Assembly (NCBI GenBank): GCA_964439135.1
Contig: CAYTNN010000125.1
Coordinates: forward strand, 1-13,742
Origin: JAFGPJ01 sp964439135
GTDB taxonomy: Bacteria; Planctomycetota; Phycisphaerae; Sedimentisphaerales; Anaerobacaceae
Reading direction: 5' to 3'
Length of the DNA stretch: 13,742 bases
The translations under genes were made by a program, and so were the position numbers. The notes beneath the pieces are model-generated. The model worked only from the letters and a program-made list of their open reading frames with translations. It searched no databases and was not told the DNA's origin. Below, in pieces: positions 1-6,138 of this stretch (position 1 is the stretch's first letter; each line of letters opens with the position of its first letter).

Positions 1-383
1 ACGGCGTCAAAGTCTCACAGGTCATCAACTGCGGCGGAATCGCCGAGAAAAACCCTCTGTTGATGCAGATTTATGCCGATGCGACCGGCAGGGAAATGAA
101 GATATCCCGTTCGGCCCAGAGTTGCGCTCTGGGTTCATGTATCGCCGCTGCCGTAGTGGCAGGCAAAGCATCCGGCGGCCATGACAGCTTCGCCGATGCT
201 CAGGCTGCGATGTGCGGGATCAAAGACGTGACCTATAAACCAATCGCCGAGAACGCTAAAGTTTATCAGCAGTTGTACGCCCTGTACAAACAGCTTCATG
301 ACGCCTTCGGAATGCAGGACTTCTCCGGCAAAATGTTAAACGTTATGAAAGATCTGTTGACAATCAAGGATAAATCCGCCTGA
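1..383 (+). CDS. araB: L-ribulokinase, C-terminal fragment (5' end outside window)
   Basis: The reading frame is open from the left edge (codons start at position 3) to TGA at 381-383, giving about 127 C-terminal residues. The segment with GGIAEKNPLLMQIYADATGR followed by SAQSCALGSCIAAAVVAG matches the C-terminal ATPase subdomain of FGGY-family ribulokinases; E. coli AraB has the equivalent GGIARKN and CALGAAIFAAV stretches. The enzyme phosphorylates L-ribulose to L-ribulose 5-phosphate in the cytoplasm. The next gene encodes the enzyme that uses this product, which supports ribulokinase over other FGGY kinases such as xylulokinase. A small hairpin (CCGCC 376-380 with GGCGG 386-390) spans the stop codon. 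The N-terminal sugar-binding domain cannot be assessed. Confidence 0.9.
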   Translation, partial: GVKVSQVINCGGIAEKNPLLMQIYADATGREMKISRSAQSCALGSCIAAAVVAGKASGGHDSFADAQAAMCGIKDVTYKPIAENAKVYQQLYALYKQLHDAFGMQDFSGKMLNVMKDLLTIKDKSA

Positions 384-404
384 AAGGCGGGCTTAAATAA
401 TTAG

Positions 405-428
405 CCCCACGTTCCACGTGGGGTCTTT
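405..428 (+). terminator. Strong hairpin between araB and araD, terminator-like
   Basis: CCCCACGT (405-412) pairs perfectly with ACGTGGGG (416-423) around a 3-nt loop, and TCTTT follows. The stem is GC-rich but the T-run is short and interrupted. It may be a weak or partial terminator, or an intercistronic stem that protects one message end, rather than a full stop inside the ara cluster. Confidence 0.45.
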
Positions 429-447
429 ACTTGAGATATTTGCTATT

Positions 448-1140
448 ATGCAGGAAGAACTGAAAAAAGCCGTCTGCGAGGCCAATCTCGAGCTGCAGAA
501 ACAGCAGCTTGTAATTTGCAGTTGGGGCAACGTCAGCGGGATAGACCACTCGGCAGGTTTAGTCGTCATTAAGCCCAGTGGAGTATCATACGATGAGCTG
601 ACACCCGACAAAATGGTAGTGCTCGATCTGGAAGGAAAAATCATCGAAGGAACTCTCAATCCTTCATCGGATGCACCGACCCATCTTGAACTGTACAGAA
701 ATTTCGAAACCATAGGCGGGATATGCCACACGCACTCGCCTAGTGCAACTATGTGGGCGCAAGCCTGCAAAGAAATCCCATGCTTCGGCACAACTCACGC
801 CGACAACTTCTACGGCCCCATCCCTGTAACTGAAGTCATGACAGAAGAGGAGATAAAAGACGATTATGAGTTAAACACCGGCAAAGTTATCGTCCGGCGG
901 ATTGCCGGCATGGACCCGATGCAAATGCCGGCGGTACTGGTCGCCAATCACGGGCCGTTCACGTGGGGCGCCGATCCCGCCGCCGCTGTTGAGCAGAACG
1001 TAGTGCTTGAACAAATTGCAGCAATGGCTCTGGGCACTATTACGATCAATCCCGACCAGGGCCCAATCAGCAGCGCCCTGCTGGACAAACACTATCTGCG
1101 AAAACATGGTAAAAATGCCTATTATGGACAAGAATCGTAG
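448..1140 (+). CDS. araD: L-ribulose-5-phosphate 4-epimerase
   Basis: This cytoplasmic zinc enzyme converts L-ribulose 5-phosphate to D-xylulose 5-phosphate, the last step of the L-arabinose pathway into the pentose phosphate pathway. From the ATG at 448 the protein is 230 aa (E. coli AraD is 231) and aligns end to end. Phosphate-binding K42, S44 and G45 lie in IKPSG. D75 lies in the SSDAPTH motif, the zinc ligands are H94 and H96 (CHTHS) and H168 (NHGPF), catalytic D119 is in THADNFYG, and the C-terminus is HYLRKHGKNAYYGQ. An upstream in-frame GTG at 418 is rejected because it would start inside the hairpin at 405-423, and MQEELKKAV matches the family N-terminus. The Shine-Dalgarno is weak (TTGAG near 431-435). 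The stop TAG lies inside a REP-like repeat, leaving a two-residue ES tail after YYGQ. Confidence 0.96.
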   Translation: MQEELKKAVCEANLELQKQQLVICSWGNVSGIDHSAGLVVIKPSGVSYDELTPDKMVVLDLEGKIIEGTLNPSSDAPTHLELYRNFETIGGICHTHSPSATMWAQACKEIPCFGTTHADNFYGPIPVTEVMTEEEIKDDYELNTGKVIVRRIAGMDPMQMPAVLVANHGPFTWGADPAAAVEQNVVLEQIAAMALGTITINPDQGPISSALLDKHYLRKHGKNAYYGQES

Positions 1141-1190
1141 GGTGGGCCTTGGCCCACCGATCAACAATGGTGGGGCAAGCCCCACCCTAC
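1137..1190. repeat. REP-like paired hairpin element, copy 1
   Basis: Two 23-nt arms (1137-1159 and 1168-1190) are inverted around an 8-nt spacer, and each arm folds by itself. The left arm is GTAG plus stem GGTGGGCC/GGCCCACC with loop TT. The right arm, read on the minus strand, starts with the same GTAG and has stem GGTGGGGC/GCCCCACC. Between arms the inner base pair is swapped (C-G to G-C) with pairing kept. This matches the layout of REP pairs (BIMEs), whose RAYT transposases in enterobacteria recognise a GTAG at the hairpin foot. No RAYT gene is in the window. The element separates araD from the isomerase gene, and its TAG is the araD stop codon. Confidence 0.8.
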
Positions 1191-1215
1191 AAACTGAGTT
1201 TTAGGAGAGAAGAAA

Positions 1216-2622
1216 ATGAAAAAAACAACATTCGGCGTCATCGTTGGGAACCGCGGCTTTTTCCCCGATGCATTAGCAAAAGAAGGGCGAAAAAACATCC
1301 TTGATGTGCTCAGGAAAAATGGCTTCAACTCGGTTGCACTCTCTATGCAGGAAACCAAATACGGCACGGTTGAATCTTTCGCCGATGCCAAAAAATGTGC
1401 CGCCCTTTTCGCAGCAAACGGCGAAAAGATTGACGGCATTATTGTCACCCTGCCGAACTTCGGCGATGAAAAGGGAGTCGCCGAGGCAATCAAACGCTCC
1501 GGGCTCGACGTTCCGATCCTGATACAGGCCGAGCCCGACGATAAGGGCACTATGACTATCGCTAACAGAAGAGATTCCTTCTGCGGCAAAATCAGCGCCT
1601 GCAATAATCTCAGGCAGGCAGGCATTCCGTACACGCTGACAAACACGCACACGGTCGCAGCCGCCTCGGCCCAGTTCAAACAGGAGCTGGACGATTTCGC
1701 CTCGGTCTGCAGGATTATAAAGGGCCTCAAAAACACCAGGTTCGGCGCAATCGGCGCCCGCACAGGCGCATTTAACACCGTCCGTTACAGCGAGAAAATC
1801 CTCGAGCTTTCAGGCATAGCCGTCGAGACGATAGACCTGTCGGAAATTCTCGGAAGAGTCGAGAGGCTTGCCGACAACGACCGGGGAGTTAAAAGGAAGT
1901 TAGATGCAATCAGGAAATACACGCCGACCCAATCGGTTCCCGCTGAGAAACTTTTGAAGATGGCCAAGTTCGGCTATGTAATCGACCGATGGATCAAAGA
2001 GACCGAACTCGACGGCACCGCAATTCAATGCTGGACCGCCCTTGAAGAATTCTTCGGAATCGTACCCTGCACGCTCATGAGCATAATGAGCGAATCGCTG
2101 GTGCCGAGCGCATGCGAAGTCGATATTACAGGCCTGCTGGGAATGTACATCCTCCAGCTCGCCAGCGGAACGCCCAGCGCGCTTCTGGACTGGAACAATA
2201 ACTACGGCTCCGATCCCGACAAAGCAGTCTTATTCCATTGCAGCAATCTGCCGAATTCGTTCTTCGGCAATTCGAAGATGGACTACCAGGAAATCATCGC
2301 CGGGTCGGTGGGTAAAGAAAACACCTACGGCACGATTGTCGGCAGGATCGCACCGGCCAAGGCAACGTTCTGCAGGGCAACGACCGATGACGCGACCGGC
2401 ATTATCAGCACTTACGTCGGCGAAGGCCAGTTTACAAACGACAAGCTCGATACGTTCGGCGGCTACGGCGTTATGAAAATCGCAGATCTCCAGATATTGA
2501 TGCAGTATATATGCAGGATGGGCTTCGAGCACCACGTTGCCGTCAATATCTCACAGAAGGCCGACGCAATCGCCGAAGCTCTCGATACCTATATGGGCTG
2601 GGAAGTCTATCGGCACGAGTAA
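1216..2622 (+). CDS. L-fucose/L-arabinose isomerase family protein, probable L-arabinose isomerase
   Basis: This 468-aa protein belongs to the fucose-isomerase-like group (COG2407 type): an N-terminal Rossmann-like half, then a catalytic half. Candidate metal and substrate ligands are E301 (SACEVDITG), D325 (LLDWNNNYG), H341 (LFHCSNLP) and H439/H440 near the end, which follows the Glu/Asp/His pattern of FucI. It is not a canonical AraA, which has a different motif set. Its place behind araB and araD and a strong Shine-Dalgarno (AGGAGAG at 1203-1209, 6 nt before ATG) suggest it is co-expressed and performs the missing arabinose-to-ribulose step. The role is inferred from family plus neighbours; isomerisation of fucose or another sugar is the alternative. 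The protein appears intact with no signal peptide, so it should be cytoplasmic. Confidence 0.82.
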   Translation: MKKTTFGVIVGNRGFFPDALAKEGRKNILDVLRKNGFNSVALSMQETKYGTVESFADAKKCAALFAANGEKIDGIIVTLPNFGDEKGVAEAIKRSGLDVPILIQAEPDDKGTMTIANRRDSFCGKISACNNLRQAGIPYTLTNTHTVAAASAQFKQELDDFASVCRIIKGLKNTRFGAIGARTGAFNTVRYSEKILELSGIAVETIDLSEILGRVERLADNDRGVKRKLDAIRKYTPTQSVPAEKLLKMAKFGYVIDRWIKETELDGTAIQCWTALEEFFGIVPCTLMSIMSESLVPSACEVDITGLLGMYILQLASGTPSALLDWNNNYGSDPDKAVLFHCSNLPNSFFGNSKMDYQEIIAGSVGKENTYGTIVGRIAPAKATFCRATTDDATGIISTYVGEGQFTNDKLDTFGGYGVMKIADLQILMQYICRMGFEHHVAVNISQKADAIAEALDTYMGWEVYRHE

Positions 2623-2633
2623 AACTCAGGCTC

Positions 2634-2661
2634 TTCGATAATCCGCCCGGCGCGTTAGAAT
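2634..2661 (+). promoter_or_regulatory. Weak sigma-70-like promoter candidate upstream of rpmA
   Basis: TTCGAT (2634-2639) lies 16 nt before TAGAAT (2656-2661). The -35 match is poor. The -10 sits in GTTAGAATCCGG (2654-2665), which recurs with one mismatch at 2725-2736 in the better promoter downstream. Confidence 0.25.
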
Positions 2662-2662
2662 C

Positions 2663-2690
2663 CGGCCTGCTAAAATTTAGGCCGAAAATT
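2663..2690 (+). terminator. Possible terminator of the arabinose cluster
   Basis: CGGCCT (2663-2668) pairs with AGGCCG (2679-2684) across a 10-nt AT-rich loop, followed by AAAATTGTTT. The six-pair stem is GC-rich, but no clean T-run follows, so function is uncertain. It is the only hairpin I see between the isomerase stop and the rpmA promoter. Confidence 0.35.
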
Positions 2691-2703
2691 GTTTAGATTT
2701 CTC

Positions 2704-2732
2704 TGGACAACCCTGGAAAAGGCCGTTAGAAT
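2704..2732 (+). promoter_or_regulatory. Sigma-70-like promoter for rpmA
   Basis: TGGACA (2704-2709) and TAGAAT (2727-2732) are separated by 17 nt, the optimal spacing. The predicted start near 2739 would give a leader of about 48 nt that ends with AGAGGT (2773-2778), 8 nt before the rpmA ATG. This gives L27 its own promoter separate from the ara genes. Confidence 0.55.
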
Positions 2733-2786
2733 ACGGGTTTAGAAGATTTTATAAGCTTTAAGTTTGCACTTTAGAGGTAACTTATT

Positions 2787-3020
2787 ATGGCACATAAAAA
2801 GGGACAAGGCTCCTCGCGGAATGGCAGAGACAGCAATCCGCAGTACAGAGGTGTCAAACGGTACGGCGGCCAGGTCGTTAAAGCCGGCTCAATTATCGTA
2901 CGACAGTGCGGGACAAAATTCTTCCCCGGCTCCAACGTCGGTATGGGCAGGGACTATACACTGTTCGCCACCGCAGATGGACAGGTGCAGTTCCAGGGCC
3001 GAAAAATCCACGTTGTCTAA
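2787..3020 (+). CDS. rpmA: Large ribosomal subunit protein bL27
   Basis: This is a component of the 50S subunit; its N-terminal tail reaches towards the peptidyl-transferase centre. The 77-aa product begins MAHKKGQGSSRNGRDSNPQ and contains GVKRYGGQVVKAGSIIVRQ, GTKFFPGSNVGMGRDYTLFA and ADGQVQF, which match the family throughout. It begins directly at MAHKK, with no cleavable N-terminal extension of the Firmicute kind. It is about 8 residues shorter than E. coli L27 (85 aa), all missing at the C-terminal tail, which varies in the family. The Shine-Dalgarno AGAGGT is well placed. Downstream obgE keeps the usual order, but rplU (L21), usually directly upstream, is missing: an arabinose gene ends there instead. 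A strong terminator follows the gene. Confidence 0.97.
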   Translation: MAHKKGQGSSRNGRDSNPQYRGVKRYGGQVVKAGSIIVRQCGTKFFPGSNVGMGRDYTLFATADGQVQFQGRKIHVV

Positions 3021-3048
3021 GAAGAATAAGCAATAAAGCATAAAATAG

Positions 3049-3073
3049 GGATGGTATTTACCATCCTTTTTTT
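3049..3073 (+). terminator. Rho-independent terminator after rpmA
   Basis: GGATGGT (3049-3055) pairs with ACCATCC (3060-3066) around loop ATTT, directly followed by seven T (3067-3073). This is a textbook intrinsic terminator. It implies that rpmA is largely monocistronic and that obgE depends on read-through or its own start. Confidence 0.9.
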
Positions 3074-3077
3074 ATAT

Positions 3078-3110
3078 CGAGATACAAGATACAAGCAGCG
3101 AGATACGAAG
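3078..3110 (+). repeat. Short direct repeats just before obgE
   Basis: CGAGATACAAGATACAAG (3078-3095) and CGAGATACGAAG (3099-3110) are imperfect repeats of a GAGATAC/AAGATAC unit that ends 2 nt before the obgE ATG. CGAGATACAAGATA differs by one base from a stretch directly at the start of the MnmE-type gene (7052-7065). No Shine-Dalgarno is recognisable among the repeats. Function is unknown. Confidence 0.55.
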
Positions 3111-3112
3111 CA

Positions 3113-4114
3113 ATGTTTATCGACCGGGCACATATCTGGATCAAGGCAGGAAACGGCGGCCATGGCTGTGTAAGCTTTCGGCGAGAAAGATTTATTCCCA
3201 AAGGCGGCCCTGATGGCGGTGACGGCGGACGCGGAGGCGACGTATATTTCGAGGCCGTTGAGAACCTCGACACACTGTTAGACTTCGCGGGCAAACACCA
3301 CTGGCAGGCCAAGAACGGTCAGCCCGGTTCGGGAAACAACAAGCACGGCGCAGACGGCGACGACCTGATCATAAAGGTCCCGCCGGGCACGCTAATTTAC
3401 GATACCGACCTGGATCTGCTGCTCAAAGACATGAACGAGGCAGGACTCAAGGTTTGTGTTTGCAAGAGCGGAAAAGGCGGAAAAGGTAATAAGGCCTTTG
3501 CAACATCAATTAATCAAACGCCAAGATACGTCGAACTCGGCAAACAAGGCCAGGAAAGAAATATCAGACTCGAATTAAAACTCATTGCCGACGTGGGCTT
3601 AGTCGGGATGCCGAACGCCGGCAAGAGCACGCTCATCTCCCGCTGCTCGGCGGCGAGACCTAAGATAGCCGACTACCCCTTCACAACACTTGAGCCCGTG
3701 CTGGGCATCGTCGAGCTGAGCGATTATCGCCGGTTCGTCATGGCTGACATCCCCGGTATTATCGAAGGGGCCAGTGAAGGTGCGGGGCTCGGGCACGACT
3801 TTCTTAAACATATCGAGCGCACCACGATTCTCGTTCACATACTGGACATCATGCCTACGGATGGTTCCGATCCTGTGGAGAACTACAAAGCCATCCGCAG
3901 CGAATTGGAGAACTACAGCAAGACCTTAGCACAAAAACAAGAAGTCATCGTCGCCAATAAAATCGACCTCGATCCGGACGAAAAAATCGTAAAAGAATTG
4001 ATAGAAAAGCTGCAGCATCCAGTCCACCCAATCTCAGCAGTTACCGGCTCCGGAATAAAAGAATTAAGTGAGTTGCTTTGGCAAAAAGTAAAAGAGCTAA
4101 AGAACAAATCATAA
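3113..4114 (+). CDS. obgE: Obg-family GTPase (50S assembly)
   Basis: This is an essential GTPase that binds the 50S subunit and acts in late ribosome assembly and stress signalling. The 333-aa product has the glycine-rich Obg domain at about residues 1-158 (KAGNGGHGCVSFRRERFIPK, then GGPDGGDGGRGGDVYF and CKSGKGGKGN) and a G domain from about 159. G1 is GMPNAGKS (165-172), the G2 Thr lies in PFTTLEP (189-195), G3 is DIPG (212-215), G4 is NKID (282-285) and G5 is SAV (308-310). It ends after the G domain without the C-terminal OCT domain, as in many bacteria. The start at 3113 is set by the conserved MFIDRAHIWIKAGNGG. There is no clear Shine-Dalgarno; short GAGATAC repeats sit there instead. 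It lies behind rpmA but is separated from it by a terminator. Confidence 0.97.
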   Translation: MFIDRAHIWIKAGNGGHGCVSFRRERFIPKGGPDGGDGGRGGDVYFEAVENLDTLLDFAGKHHWQAKNGQPGSGNNKHGADGDDLIIKVPPGTLIYDTDLDLLLKDMNEAGLKVCVCKSGKGGKGNKAFATSINQTPRYVELGKQGQERNIRLELKLIADVGLVGMPNAGKSTLISRCSAARPKIADYPFTTLEPVLGIVELSDYRRFVMADIPGIIEGASEGAGLGHDFLKHIERTTILVHILDIMPTDGSDPVENYKAIRSELENYSKTLAQKQEVIVANKIDLDPDEKIVKELIEKLQHPVHPISAVTGSGIKELSELLWQKVKELKNKS

Positions 4115-4121
4115 GTGTGAA

Positions 4122-4149
4122 AAGAGCCGATCTCATAGAATCGGCTCTT
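4122..4149. terminator. Bidirectional terminator between convergent genes
   Basis: AAGAGCCGAT (4122-4131) pairs perfectly with ATCGGCTCTT (4140-4149) around an 8-nt loop, in the 47-nt gap between the obgE stop and the end of the minus-strand operon. Four T follow on the minus strand and only TT on the plus strand, so it should work better for the minus-strand genes. Confidence 0.75.
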
Positions 4150-4161
4150 CGACAATCTCTT

Positions 4162-5406
4162 CTATTCTTCTAACCACGGAATCTTAGGTAAATCACCCGG
4201 TTCGACGTCTCGTATGCTCAGGTCACCATAGATGACTCGATAGGTCTTCGAGTCCGGCAGTTTCCACCAACACACAGGTTTTTTTGCGTCACCGAGTTTG
4301 ACATCTTCGCCCACGTATTGCCACTCGCTGCCCTTAGGCAAGCGCACGAAGTACTCGGTCGCCAGCATTAACGCGAAATCGTCCTCAATGGGGGCAACGA
4401 TCCGCGCATCCTCCTCTAAGAACTTATCTATGGCCTCCTGACCGGGCCGACCTCGCCCGAAATACGTCGGGAACTTTCCGCCGCGATGGCCTGCAGCGAT
4501 CTTCAGACCTTCGACAAGGTACTTCTCCGTCAGCTCGAAAGGAATCGTGAACTCCTCTGTGATCACGTTCATAGCCAAATAATCATCCGGGACAGTCATG
4601 TCAAACAGTTGATCGTCCAGCTCCACACCGAAGGTGATGTTGGTCAAAGTAAGCGTTTCCGTTCCGTCGTTGGCTTTGGACTCTATCTGGATCGGGAGAG
4701 CAGTGTCCGGATCGACCCAAACTATGATTTCCTTATTGTCTTTGACGATTCTGAAACCGACCGCCTTTCGGCCGTTAATCTCCATCTCGCCGAGGCTTTC
4801 TTCGGTCTCGTTATGAAAATCCTTCTTCAGTCCATCGTAAGTGAGCAGCGTTGGGTTGTAGCCGCTATAGTCGCCCGTATCTGCACATTTCTTCAGAGGA
4901 TAGAGCGTTACAAAACGGTTCTGCCGACTCAGGTCCGCCATGCATATCACCGTCTCTTCGCCGGACTGTCCGTATTTGGAACGGCGACCGTTGATGCCCT
5001 CAAAACGCCGAATCGGCCCTTTGATCTTTACCGTACCTTTTCCCCAAAAGTGCCCAACCGTTTCATCGTTATTTTCCGTATCGAGCGTGAATGTGACGGT
5101 TTGTGACGCCTCCATGTTCCTTAGTACATCGGCCCAGACGACGCCCGCGCCGTCGGGTGAAACGCCCAGGTAGTGCATACCGACAACCACTATCGCGATT
5201 ATTGCCGCCGCTGCGGCTACTTTTGTCATTGTCTTGTTCATGATCATTCTCCATATATTTGGCTCAGCCGAAACCGATTTTGTATTTTCAGATTTGTCGA
5301 AAGCATCGAGAGCGTGACCGACAATCCGGTCGTCGACTTTCGAGTGGACCGCGACATCTGATTTAGTAAACAATCTTCTTATCTTTTCTGCTGAACTCAT
5401 TTTCAT
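4162..5406 (-). CDS. Single-pass membrane protein with LolA-like outer domain, putative anti-sigma partner
   Basis: This 414-aa protein has three parts. Residues 1-58 are a charged cytoplasmic segment (IRRLFTKSDVAVHSKVDD and SAEPNIWRMIM). About 61-81 is one hydrophobic helix (VAAAAAIIAIVVVGMHYLG). The rest, from VVWADVLRNMEASQTVTFTL on, should be outside the membrane and reads like LolA/LppX-type beta-rich domains (DLSRQNRFVTLYP, VGFRIVKDNKEIIVWVDPDTALPIQIE). The gene starts inside the ECF sigma gene's stop codon (ATGA at 5406-5403), so the two are translationally coupled. A second ATG at 5400 lies 8 nt from GGTGAG (5414-5409) and may be the true start. By position and topology it is a candidate anti-sigma factor, but no zinc anti-sigma HxxxCxxC motif is present. 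The ligand and mechanism are unknown. I recall similar N-termini in planctomycete proteins; this is not checked. Confidence 0.72.
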   Translation of the reverse strand: MKMSSAEKIRRLFTKSDVAVHSKVDDRIVGHALDAFDKSENTKSVSAEPNIWRMIMNKTMTKVAAAAAIIAIVVVGMHYLGVSPDGAGVVWADVLRNMEASQTVTFTLDTENNDETVGHFWGKGTVKIKGPIRRFEGINGRRSKYGQSGEETVICMADLSRQNRFVTLYPLKKCADTGDYSGYNPTLLTYDGLKKDFHNETEESLGEMEINGRKAVGFRIVKDNKEIIVWVDPDTALPIQIESKANDGTETLTLTNITFGVELDDQLFDMTVPDDYLAMNVITEEFTIPFELTEKYLVEGLKIAAGHRGGKFPTYFGRGRPGQEAIDKFLEEDARIVAPIEDDFALMLATEYFVRLPKGSEWQYVGEDVKLGDAKKPVCWWKLPDSKTYRVIYGDLSIRDVEPGDLPKIPWLEE

Positions 5407-5942
5407 ATCTCACCATTTAAGATCGAACGCAATTTCTGAATTCCATACCTGTATCGACCCTTGACTGTATTGACAGAGATGCCGAGGGATTTAGCTATTA
5501 CCCGAAATCGCATCTGACCGTGTATATGCAATGCAATCACTTCTCTTTGCTCATGCGGAAGCTCGGCCAGCGCCGAACTCAGCAGCCGCAACTCTTCGTT
5601 ACAGGCAATAAGCAAACTCGGCTCGTTTAAATCCCGTTCCACAGAACATGCCTGCTCCGGGCTGAGAGCTTTGGCCCGGCTTCGATTTATCCGCATCAGA
5701 TCACGAACTCGATTAGCAACGCACCTCGCCAGGTAAGCTTTCAGACTGCCGGTAAGCTTAAAGCTCGAAATATTCTGAGCAAAAGCAACAAAAACATCAT
5801 GAACGGCATCTTCTGCAAGACCCACATCATGCGACAGGGCAATAGCCAGGATCATCAGACTATCTCTGTACTTTTCATAGATCCGGAGCAGGGCATCCCT
5901 GCTCCCTTGTTTACATCTGGTCACAAGCAACCTGTCTACCAT
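5403..5942 (-). CDS. ECF-family RNA polymerase sigma factor
   Basis: This 179-aa protein has the two-domain layout of sigma-70 ECF factors. Region 2 covers about residues 1-90: the region 2.2 helix is AEDAVHDVFVAFAQNISSFK (43-62) and the promoter-melting and -10 helix includes KAYLARCVANRVRDLMR (68-84). A linker follows, then region 4 at about 115-175 with LPHEQREVIALH and the helix-turn-helix VIAKSLGISVNTVKGRYRYG. It would direct RNA polymerase to a specific regulon. The ATG at 5942 is preferred: GGTGAGG (5957-5951) lies 8 nt upstream, whereas the in-frame TTG at 5966 would put that site inside the gene. The stop overlaps the start of the membrane protein, a typical sigma/anti-sigma arrangement. 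The target genes are not evident in the window. Confidence 0.93.
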   Translation of the reverse strand: MVDRLLVTRCKQGSRDALLRIYEKYRDSLMILAIALSHDVGLAEDAVHDVFVAFAQNISSFKLTGSLKAYLARCVANRVRDLMRINRSRAKALSPEQACSVERDLNEPSLLIACNEELRLLSSALAELPHEQREVIALHIHGQMRFRVIAKSLGISVNTVKGRYRYGIQKLRSILNGEI

Positions 5943-6051
5943 CAAGAAAACCTCACCGATGAGCAATGAACGTTCACTACCTTATATAACGATCCACACG
6001 GTTGTTTGGGTATAAAGAAAATCCGATTCTTTCTTTTTTCTGCCCAAGCAC

Positions 6052-6081
6052 ATTATATCAGAAGATTGACAACAGCAGCAA
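6052..6081 (-). promoter_or_regulatory. Promoter for the ECF operon
   Basis: On the minus strand, TTGCTG (6081-6076) lies 18 nt before a perfect TATAAT (6057-6052), which is preceded by TGA and so forms an extended -10. Transcription would start near 6045, about 100 nt before the sigma-factor ATG. This is a housekeeping-type promoter, so no ECF autoregulation is visible here. Confidence 0.65.
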
Positions 6082-6094
6082 AATAGGGTAGAAA
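6066..6094 (+). promoter_or_regulatory. Promoter for coaX
   Basis: A consensus TTGACA (6066-6071) lies 17 nt before TAGAAA (6089-6094), predicting a start near 6101 and a leader of about 38 nt. It overlaps the divergent ECF-operon promoter (6052-6081), so the two may compete for RNA polymerase. Confidence 0.6.
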
Positions 6095-6138
6095 ACATAA
6101 GAAACAATCAACGAACTACTATCGGCAAGTTAAGAATC

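Noticed and set aside
418..447. GTG at 418 as the araD start
   Set aside because: It lies inside the hairpin at 405-423 and would add ten residues before the conserved MQEELKKAV start.
4486..5106. 206-aa open frame on the plus strand opposite the LolA-like gene
   Set aside because: The opposite strand has a coherent coupled gene with a membrane helix and a domain; this frame has no start signals or recognisable features.
5943..5966. TTG at 5966 as the sigma factor start
   Set aside because: The good Shine-Dalgarno GGTGAGG lies inside that extension and is positioned for the ATG at 5942.
6014..6039. AAAGAA/TTCTTT hairpin with T-run as a terminator
   Set aside because: A six-pair stem made only of A-T pairs is too weak. 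It lies in the ECF leader with no gene ending there on the plus strand.
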